From assembly GCA_002482415.1 (NCBI GenBank), contig DLFY01000095.1, forward strand, positions 3,918-8,958: 5,041 nt of DNA, read 5' to 3'. This stretch comes from Phycisphaerales bacterium UBA7708 (GTDB lineage Bacteria; Planctomycetota; Phycisphaerae; Sedimentisphaerales; Anaerohalosphaeraceae). The translations under genes and the position numbers were made by a program. This document shows, piece after piece, positions 1 to 5,041 of this stretch (within the stretch, counting starts at the first letter, position 1; each line of letters begins with the position of its first letter). Under the pieces are notes generated by a model. The model searched no databases, was not told the origin of the DNA, and worked only from the letters and a program-made list of their open reading frames with translations.

Positions 1-1
1 G

Positions 2-367
2 CGGCCGGTGCGGCAATTACTGGGTGAACATCCGCGAATATTTTTGATAGAACCGGTTGAATATCTGCCGTTTATTGACCTGATGCGGCGAAGTACGCTG
101 ATTATTACGGACTCCGGCGGGATTCAGGAGGAAGCCCCGTCGCTGCAAAAACCGGTTTTGATTACCCGGAGGACCACCGAGCGGCCGGAAGCGGTTGAAA
201 ACGGACTGGCGCGAATTGTTGGAACGGAGACAGATAATATTGTCTGTCAGGCCAATCGGTTGTTGGCAGATTCGCTTGAATATCAAAGGATGATTGGGAT
301 TCAGAATCCTTTTGGTGACGGCCGGGCATCAGAACGCATTCTCGGTATTTTACGGGATACTCTGTGA
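2..367 (+). CDS. wecB: UDP-N-acetylglucosamine 2-epimerase (non-hydrolysing), C-terminal part; 5' end outside window
   Basis: About 121 residues of the C-terminal domain are present and the frame is open to the left edge, so the gene starts upstream (the family is usually about 360-390 residues). What is seen: the strongly conserved family block TDSGGIQEEAPSL (about residues 34-46 of the fragment), followed by KPVL and the TTERPEA motif. An EYLPF motif lies before them, and a late NPFGDGRASERI segment matches the NPYGDG end signature of WecB. From family knowledge, these residues form the UDP-binding half of the GT-B-like fold. The enzyme interconverts UDP-GlcNAc and UDP-ManNAc in the cytoplasm, feeding enterobacterial common antigen-like, capsule or teichoic-type glycans. 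The gene ends 37 bases before the glycosyltransferase start on the same strand, which supports a glycan operon. The family call is secure; the glycan made is unknown. Confidence 0.94.
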   Translation, partial: RPVRQLLGEHPRIFLIEPVEYLPFIDLMRRSTLIITDSGGIQEEAPSLQKPVLITRRTTERPEAVENGLARIVGTETDNIVCQANRLLADSLEYQRMIGIQNPFGDGRASERILGILRDTL

Positions 368-393
368 TTTCGATAGCGAAGAATTTGCGGGGT

Positions 394-399
394 GAAGGA
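394..399 (+). promoter_or_regulatory. Shine-Dalgarno site deciding the glycosyltransferase start
   Basis: GAAGGA sits 5 bases before the ATG at 405 but overlaps the ATG at 399. Normal spacing therefore favours 405 over 399 as the initiation codon. This is read directly from the sequence; the start itself is inferred. Confidence 0.6.
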
Positions 400-404
400 T
401 GAGT

Positions 405-1925
405 ATGGGTTTTAAACAAAAAATAAAGACACTCTTTTCTTCTGCTGTATTCATGCCGGCGGGTTTAATGGTTCTGGGATTGGTGTTATCCATTTGGGAT
501 ATTGATGGGGAAAGTTTGTGGCAGGATGAATTATATACGGCAAAAACGGCTGCTTATACCATTTCCGGTATTCTTGAAAATTCAATGCACAAAGACCTGA
601 ATCCTCCTCTGTATTATCTGATTTTGCATTTCTGGATAAAGGTATTTGGTTGTACGGAAACGGCTTTGCGTTTTCCATCGACAGTGTTCAGCGTCATAAC
701 CATTGGCCTGGTTTATTATCTGGGGACGATGTTCTGGGCAGGCAGGGCGGGTCTGTATGCCGGATTACTGACGGCCATTTCTTCGTATCTGCTGCCGTAT
801 GCGCAGGAGGCCCGCTGTTATTCGCTGCTGGCAATGCTGGGAGTGCTGTCCATGATCGGTCTGTGGAAGATGATTTATAATTATTCCAGCCGATGGTTCT
901 GGATTTACACGATAGTCTCGGTATTGATGCTGTATTGTCATTCTTATGCCATGTTTCATCTTTTTGCCCAGGTGGTATTTGTCGGCAGTTTGTATTACCT
1001 GGATAGGCAGCATTTCCGGTTTTTTTATCGACGGGGGATACTCTCATGGCTCATAACCGGATTGCTGTATCTGCCGTGGTTTATCATTACCCTGTTACAG
1101 TTTTTCCGAATCCAGGAACGTCCGACATTTTTGAAAACACCGACATGGATTGATATTCCCTGGGTGATTAAAGTCTTTTCCGCCGACAGTACCAAATTCG
1201 GCCTGTTCCTGCTGGCACTGTGCTGTTTCTGGTTTTTAACGCTGTTTCCTCGGAGTGATGACGATGGCGGAAGACGCAGACGATTCGACTTGACGGAATG
1301 GAATAAAGCCTGGTTTTTGGGTGTCTGGATTCTATGTACCGTGATTCCGCCGTTTATTCTGTCATTGATATCCAGTCCAATCTTTTCAATTCGCTATATG
1401 GTTTCCTGTACGGCGGCGTTTTATCTGCTGGTAGGACGAGGATTAATGAATGTCCCCTCTGTGTTATTTCAGTTCGCCGCGACAGGAGTTGTTCTGCTTG
1501 TGTTTGGATATGAGAACCATTTGTGGTTTTCTCTGGTTCAACGAGAACAGTGGAGGCAGTCCATCGCTTATGTTGATACCCATGCAACACAGGGTGAGTT
1601 GTTGTTTTTTCAGGCTCCGGGGTATCGCAAATTAGCCTATCCCTATTATGGAACTCGGGCGGATTTGATATTAAGCGGATTTCCGCCCACTGTGGATTCG
1701 CTGCATCTGACTCCGGAGGTTGTTGCGAAGGCGATTCCGCCTCTGGTCGGCAGTCATGAATCCCTGTGGTTGATTTTAACCGATGAAACCGATAAGCAGG
1801 AATATTTGCGTTCATGGCTTCAGCAACAATATCAATCCGTGGAACATCGTGAATTTGGATATTATCTGGATGTCTATCACTATCAAAATAGAAAATCTGA
1901 ACGTGAAGAAGAAAGAATTGATTAA
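405..1925 (+). CDS. GT-C fold membrane glycosyltransferase, family 39 (PMT/ArnT-like)
   Basis: A 506-residue polytopic inner-membrane protein. After a first membrane helix (about 15-31) comes the acidic loop LWQDELYTA with D41-E42, the place where GT-C enzymes carry their catalytic or metal-binding acidic pair. Next is HKDLNPPLYYL (62-72), the NPPLYY signature of bacterial family 39 proteins, then QEARCY (134-139). Roughly nine or more further hydrophobic segments run to about 368, with an RY motif (330-331) just before one of the last helices. Residues 369-506 are a soluble, presumably periplasmic, C-terminal domain. Family members transfer a sugar from a polyprenyl-phosphate donor to lipid, glycan or protein acceptors outside the cytoplasmic membrane. 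Donor and acceptor cannot be told from sequence. It lies between wecB and a sugar-phosphate phosphatase-like gene. The start at 405 is chosen by ribosome-site spacing; 399 is the alternative. The gene looks more A+T-rich than the genes after it. Confidence 0.88.
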   Translation: MGFKQKIKTLFSSAVFMPAGLMVLGLVLSIWDIDGESLWQDELYTAKTAAYTISGILENSMHKDLNPPLYYLILHFWIKVFGCTETALRFPSTVFSVITIGLVYYLGTMFWAGRAGLYAGLLTAISSYLLPYAQEARCYSLLAMLGVLSMIGLWKMIYNYSSRWFWIYTIVSVLMLYCHSYAMFHLFAQVVFVGSLYYLDRQHFRFFYRRGILSWLITGLLYLPWFIITLLQFFRIQERPTFLKTPTWIDIPWVIKVFSADSTKFGLFLLALCCFWFLTLFPRSDDDGGRRRRFDLTEWNKAWFLGVWILCTVIPPFILSLISSPIFSIRYMVSCTAAFYLLVGRGLMNVPSVLFQFAATGVVLLVFGYENHLWFSLVQREQWRQSIAYVDTHATQGELLFFQAPGYRKLAYPYYGTRADLILSGFPPTVDSLHLTPEVVAKAIPPLVGSHESLWLILTDETDKQEYLRSWLQQQYQSVEHREFGYYLDVYHYQNRKSEREEERID

Positions 1926-2520
1926 AGCCGTGATATTTGATCTGGGGCGTGTGCTGGTGCAGGTGGACACCCAAAAGCTGTGGGACTTTTTTTTCACGAA
2001 TTATGCAGGCGGAGATGTCCAGCAGGTGCTGGGGCGCATTATGGCGGATCCGATGATGATGCAGTACAGTATCGGACGCATTCAAACGCAGGAATTCTAC
2101 CAAAAGCTGCATGACGAGTACCGGCTTGGTCTGTCGTATGAGGAGTTTGTGTTTCGCTGGTGCGACATTTTTGCTCCCATGGAGGGAATGGATTCCGTGG
2201 TGGCTCAGTTAAGCGGCAAAGTCAAACTGGGGTTGTTATCCGATACCGATCCGCTGCATTGGGATTATATCTGCCGCCATTACCCCCTGATGCAGTATTT
2301 TCCGAAGCCGACCCTGAGTTTTCAAATCGGGTCGGTCAAGCCCAGCCGGGACAGTTATCTGGCCGCGGCCGGCGATGTCGGGGTGCCGCCGGAAGAGTGC
2401 CTGTTTATCGATGATTTGCAGAAGAATGTGGATGGAGCGAGGGCCGCGGGAATGACGGCGATCCGGTTTGAGGGGGCCGACCCGTTGCAAAATCAACTGG
2501 CCGAAATCCATCTCCTGTAA
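1918..2520 (+). CDS. HAD-superfamily phosphatase, YihX-like (possible alpha-glucose-1-phosphate phosphatase)
   Basis: With a TTG start at 1918 the protein is 200 residues and begins MIKAVIFDLG, matching the length (199) and N-terminus of E. coli YihX. HAD motifs in order: motif I FDLGRVLV with nucleophile D8; motif II LLSDTDP with S108; motif III lysine K141 in SVKPSRDSY; motif IV FIDDLQKN with D165-D166. An alpha-helical cap lies between motifs I and II (about 15-95), as in subfamily I. The second Asp of motif I is replaced by Gly (G10), as in YihX (FDLGN). YihX hydrolyses alpha-D-glucose-1-phosphate; transfer of that substrate to this protein is inference. The reading frame is open further upstream, with in-frame ATG at 1870 and GTG at 1903, but those starts would add residues before the usual HAD N-terminus. 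The chosen start overlaps the glycosyltransferase stop by 8 bases, suggesting translational coupling. A purine-rich GAAGAAG (1905-1911) is only a weak ribosome site. Confidence 0.85.
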   Translation: MIKAVIFDLGRVLVQVDTQKLWDFFFTNYAGGDVQQVLGRIMADPMMMQYSIGRIQTQEFYQKLHDEYRLGLSYEEFVFRWCDIFAPMEGMDSVVAQLSGKVKLGLLSDTDPLHWDYICRHYPLMQYFPKPTLSFQIGSVKPSRDSYLAAAGDVGVPPEECLFIDDLQKNVDGARAAGMTAIRFEGADPLQNQLAEIHLL

Positions 2521-2523
2521 GAT

Positions 2524-2545
2524 ATACCCAACGGGTATTATTATT
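2524..2545 (+). terminator. Candidate Rho-independent terminator after the HAD gene
   Basis: ATACCC (2524-2529) and GGGTAT (2533-2538) form a perfect 6-bp stem with a 3-base loop, followed by TATTATT. It begins 3 bases after the HAD stop codon, at the end of the plus-strand block and facing a convergent operon. The stem is short with only three G-C pairs and the T-tract is interrupted, so it would be a weak terminator. Confidence 0.45.
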
Positions 2546-2678
2546 CCGCAAGCAAAAGAAGCACGTGGTTGATGTCTCTGTACTTAGCCGCGCCGAAACG
2601 GAGATTTACACGCAGAATCAGTATAAACTCCGGCCTGGTTTTATCTTTACGCTATAAGAACGTATTGCGTGCGTGTCG

Positions 2679-4175
2679 TTATGGCTTCGCTTTGGACGTC
2701 TTGTCTTTGAGTAATTTGGGTTCTGCAATTTTCGGCGAACTGAAATTGGTATTTTCCAGATGCATCTGCTCGGCTGCTGTCAGGGCCTGGTCGGTTACGA
2801 TCTGCGGCGTAATGAACACCACCAGTTCGCTGTTGACGATGCTTTCGCCGCGGAACTTGAACAGCTCGCCCAGCAGCGGGATATCACCCAGGATGGGAAC
2901 TTTATTGACCTGGGTTGAGACGTCCTGTTTTTTCATGCCGCCGATCACGACCGTCTGCTGGTCGCGGATCAGCGCCGTCGTCATGGTCTGCCGTGTGGCG
3001 ATAATCGGCTGGGCGGGGACATTATTGTTTCCGGTTCCCACCAGTACATCGCCGGTGCGAACACTGAATTTCGGATTGAGAATCAGCCGGATCAGGCCTT
3101 CCCGGGTCAAATGGGGTGTGACCAGCAATTCCACGCCGACATCGCGGAACTGAGTGGTGCCGATGGCGCCGCCGCCGCTGGTTTCGGTCAGTTCCTGATA
3201 GGGAATTTCCTCAACGATTTTGATCTGGGCTTCCTGATTATCCAGCACCATAATGCGCGGGTTGGCCAGCAGTTTGGCGCGGATATCTTCCTGTTCGGCC
3301 CGCAGAATGGCGTCGATATTGATGTGCTCATTCAAGATACCAAACCGCATCAGGGCATTGGTGTTGGAGGCATTGTTGACGTTTCCGTTGAACGCACCTG
3401 TTGTAAAAGGATTGGTTACCGAGGAAAAGGGGCTGGTGTTGGAGGGATCACCATAGATAGCGTTGCCAAGACCGGAAAGATCGTTGCCCAGTGTAGCTCC
3501 TGAAGCCGGGGCGCCATAGCTGGTGGCGGTGCCGGCCTGCCATTGCACACCCAGGTCGATGCGGTCTTTGGAGGAGACGTCGTAAATCCGGGCTTCAACC
3601 AGAATTTGCGGCGTGACCCGGTCGATTTCTTCAATAAACGAATCGATGGCTTCGATTTTGCTTTCCACGTCGGTCACGATGATATTGCTGGTGCCGGGAT
3701 TGGCGGAAATGGAGCCGCCTTCGGAGATGAATTTTTTCAGGGATTCCTCGACTTCCGTCACATCGGCGTAGGTAATGCGATAGACGCGGCTGACTCGTTT
3801 TTCCTGCGTCTGAAGGACATCTTCCCGCGGCACAACGCGGATCATGTTGGTTGTCGTAATAAAGGCATAGCCATGCGCGGCCAGGATATTTTCGAGGGCC
3901 TCAGACAGCGGGATGTCGGTTAATGTGGCGGTGACATTGCCGATGACCTTGGGGCTTTTAATAATATCCACATCGGCCTGTTTGGCCAGGATGAGCAGGA
4001 CATCATCAATGGGGGTTTCGCGGAATTCGATCGAGATCGGGTGCCGCATGCGTTCCTGGACCGGTGTCAGCAGCTCATTTTTCGGTGCCAGGGTCTCCTC
4101 GGCCAGGCTCAGCCCGATACATCCCATCCAAAGTCCCAGACTTAACCGCAGCAATTGATGCAGTGCATATTTCAT
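2679..4175 (-). CDS. Outer-membrane secretin, PilQ/MshL/GspD superfamily (type IV pilus or type II secretion)
   Basis: A 498-residue exported protein. Residues 1-25 form a Sec signal peptide with predicted cleavage after SLA. Residues about 46-116 are an STN/N0 domain (ISIEFRETPIDDVLLILA, then a VTATLTDIPLSEAL element). Residues about 129-198 are one N1/NolW-type ring domain (RVYRITYADV, NIIVTDV, then VEARIYDV). A Ser/Gly/Asn/Thr-rich segment follows (about 213-275). The secretin barrel domain occupies about 296-458, with LLANPRIMVLDNQEA, VGVELLVTPHL and the hallmark VPILGDIPLLGELFKF (426-441), ending NSELVVFITPQIV. A hydrophilic tail runs to 498. Secretins form multimeric outer-membrane channels for pili or secreted proteins. 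One N1 domain and no N2/N3 repeats fit PilQ/MshL better than classical GspD, but no AMIN domain is present, so I give no symbol. It lies 42 bases after a PilP/GspC-like gene in the same orientation, its expected partner. Confidence 0.93.
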   Translation of the reverse strand: MKYALHQLLRLSLGLWMGCIGLSLAEETLAPKNELLTPVQERMRHPISIEFRETPIDDVLLILAKQADVDIIKSPKVIGNVTATLTDIPLSEALENILAAHGYAFITTTNMIRVVPREDVLQTQEKRVSRVYRITYADVTEVEESLKKFISEGGSISANPGTSNIIVTDVESKIEAIDSFIEEIDRVTPQILVEARIYDVSSKDRIDLGVQWQAGTATSYGAPASGATLGNDLSGLGNAIYGDPSNTSPFSSVTNPFTTGAFNGNVNNASNTNALMRFGILNEHINIDAILRAEQEDIRAKLLANPRIMVLDNQEAQIKIVEEIPYQELTETSGGGAIGTTQFRDVGVELLVTPHLTREGLIRLILNPKFSVRTGDVLVGTGNNNVPAQPIIATRQTMTTALIRDQQTVVIGGMKKQDVSTQVNKVPILGDIPLLGELFKFRGESIVNSELVVFITPQIVTDQALTAAEQMHLENTNFSSPKIAEPKLLKDKTSKAKP

Positions 4176-4181
4176 GTTTGT

Positions 4182-4186
4182 CTCCT
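4182..4186 (-). promoter_or_regulatory. Strong Shine-Dalgarno site for the secretin gene
   Basis: On the minus strand AGGAG lies 6 bases before the ATG at 4175-4173, an ideal match and spacing. This fixes the secretin start and shows it has its own ribosome entry rather than relying only on coupling to the upstream gene. Confidence 0.8.
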
Positions 4187-4198
4187 GTTATGTCCTGT

Positions 4199-4214
4199 CT
4201 GACAATCCTGTCAG
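4199..4214 (-). other. Small inverted repeat between the PilP/GspC-like and secretin genes
   Basis: CTGACA and TGTCAG form a perfect 6-bp stem around a 4-base loop, just after the upstream stop codon and 12 bases before the secretin ribosome site. No T-tract follows on the minus strand, so it does not look like a terminator. It may be an mRNA processing or stability element, or chance. Confidence 0.35.
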
Positions 4215-4217
4215 TGA

Positions 4218-5018
4218 TTATTTTGGTTCTGTGATGTGCTGTTCGACCTGCTGTTTCCAGCGTTTTCCATTCTTTTCAAACTCAACCGAATCTTTATCAA
4301 TTTTACAGATTCGGATATCTCCGATGGATTCCCCTTCCAGGAGCACCTGCCCGGAAATGATTGCGGAGGGCTTGCTGGGGCTGTACACAATGCCCCGCAC
4401 GGACAAATTGTCTTGAATCACAGCGCCTCCGGAGGTCGTTTTGGAGGGGGATTTCATGGGATCACGAGCGGGCGCGGAAAAAAGAGCCGGTGTTTTCCAC
4501 GACTCGGACCATTTCTTTGCGGGTGCGGGGCCGGTGTTCTGTTCGGAGTTCGTACCTTTGGTCAGGGCGTTGGCTATCGACGGACCTGAACCCAGTACGT
4601 AATACAGCACTGCAACAAAAACCAGCATCAAGGCTGCTACAAGTATTCCCATTTTCCGCTGATGTGCGTTGGCTTTGCCGGCGGCGGATCCCGTTAAGCG
4701 ATTTTTGAGAATTCCCATCGCTTTTCGCAGCGTAATGGTGTTGGCTCCGGCTGCGTTTTTTTTCGGGACGGGTCGGGGCCGGGTCGTTGGCCGCTGATGG
4801 GAAACAGGATATTCTGTTGGGACATTCCCTGTATTCTCAGTGACGGAATTGTTCTTTGTATACAGCGGCGCTGGCGGCTCCGGAGACGTTGTCGGAGCAA
4901 TTCTGGGCGAACCGTCCCTTTTGGCGGGAGAGGTTCCCGTCGAGGACGGTGTTTGCTCCAAAGACTCCTGGCCATCAAAGATAAATGCTATTTTTTTCTG
5001 TAATCCTGCTTTTTTCAT
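4218..5018 (-). CDS. Single-pass inner-membrane protein with a C-terminal GspC/PilP-like domain; secretin partner
   Basis: A 266-residue protein. Residues 1-122 are hydrophilic, rich in Pro, Thr and Ser (notably about 22-90), opening with KKIAFIFDG and ending in a basic stretch (RKAMGILKNRL to HQRKM). One transmembrane segment spans about 124-142, and the positive side puts the N-terminus in the cytoplasm. A flexible linker (143-200) follows. The C-terminal domain (about 203-258) has the GspC homology-region/PilP pattern: LSVRGIVYSPSKPSAIISG, then EGESIGDI, then an I-x-x-D-S-V-E-F strand and a G-K-R-W turn. From family knowledge, this domain docks on the secretin N0 domain and links the inner-membrane platform to the outer-membrane channel. 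The next gene is that secretin. The ATG follows a TAA by 3 bases and has no clear ribosome site, suggesting coupling to an upstream operon gene outside the window. The fold assignment is likely; PilP versus GspC is undecided. Confidence 0.75.
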   Translation of the reverse strand: MKKAGLQKKIAFIFDGQESLEQTPSSTGTSPAKRDGSPRIAPTTSPEPPAPLYTKNNSVTENTGNVPTEYPVSHQRPTTRPRPVPKKNAAGANTITLRKAMGILKNRLTGSAAGKANAHQRKMGILVAALMLVFVAVLYYVLGSGPSIANALTKGTNSEQNTGPAPAKKWSESWKTPALFSAPARDPMKSPSKTTSGGAVIQDNLSVRGIVYSPSKPSAIISGQVLLEGESIGDIRICKIDKDSVEFEKNGKRWKQQVEQHITEPK

Positions 5019-5041
5019 GGCTTATACCCGATTCGTTAGGG

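Noticed and set aside
1354..2112. 252-codon open frame on the minus strand
   Set aside because: It lies antisense across the end of the glycosyltransferase and the start of the HAD gene, both recognisable families. Its His/Pro/Gln-rich product has no recognisable domain.
2649..2670. Hairpin as terminator of the minus-strand operon
   Set aside because: On the minus strand it is followed by AAAGATAAAA rather than a T-tract, and the stem has a central mismatch.
2569..3153. 194-codon plus-strand frame starting in the convergent spacer
   Set aside because: Almost all of it is antisense to the conserved secretin barrel domain. It starts in the spacer without a ribosome site and its product shows no family features.
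3111..3923. Plus-strand open frames of 126-130 codons
   Set aside because: These are antisense shadows of the secretin gene, and their Gly/Asp/Phe-rich products mirror the conserved codons of the opposite strand.
4179..4188. Secretin signal peptide region as a lipobox (LWMGC)
   Set aside because: This refers to residues 15-19 of the secretin, encoded near the gene start below 4175. The residues at -3 and -2 (Trp, Met) do not fit a lipobox, and an SLA signal peptidase I site lies just after it.
1..5041. CRISPR arrays, tRNA/rRNA genes, insertion sequences, phage or defence genes
   Set aside because: I saw no regularly spaced repeats, tRNA-like cloverleaf, transposase motifs or long terminal inverted repeats on either strand. 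The coding content is ordinary glycan and secretion/pilus genes.

Overview
The window carries five protein-coding genes in two convergent blocks and looks like an ordinary chromosomal region of a diderm (Gram-negative-type) bacterium. An outer-membrane secretin with a Sec signal peptide, its inner-membrane partner and a cell-surface glycan block all require two membranes. The short secretin with a low-complexity insert and the bitopic partner with a proline-rich cytoplasmic tail resemble what is seen in Planctomycetota or other PVC-group bacteria. That placement is inference, because no marker gene is present.

Plus strand, 1 to about 2545: the 3' third of a UDP-N-acetylglucosamine 2-epimerase gene (wecB type, cut by the window edge), a polytopic GT-C (family 39/PMT-like) glycosyltransferase, and a small HAD phosphatase resembling E. 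coli YihX (alpha-glucose-1-phosphate phosphatase). The genes are tightly packed: a gap of about 37 bases, then an overlap of about 8 bases. A short hairpin with a T-rich tail follows the last gene. Together they suggest a polysaccharide or glycoconjugate operon: a sugar-nucleotide enzyme, a lipid-linked-sugar transferase on the outer face of the inner membrane, and a sugar-phosphate phosphatase.

Minus strand, 5018 down to 2679: a single-pass inner-membrane protein with a GspC/PilP-like periplasmic domain, followed after 42 bases by a secretin of the PilQ/MshL/GspD superfamily. This is the distal end of a type IV pilus or type II secretion assembly operon. The start of the first gene sits three bases after an in-frame-compatible stop codon, so another gene of the operon probably lies just beyond base 5041.

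The 158 bases between the convergent blocks hold the plus-strand terminator candidate and a second weak hairpin, with no gene I can support. I found no CRISPR array, tRNA, rRNA, mobile element or clear novel system. The points most worth a second look are the hybrid topology of the PilP/GspC-like protein, the minimal secretin, the altered HAD motif I, and the adjacency of a PMT-like glycosyltransferase to a pilus/secretion locus.
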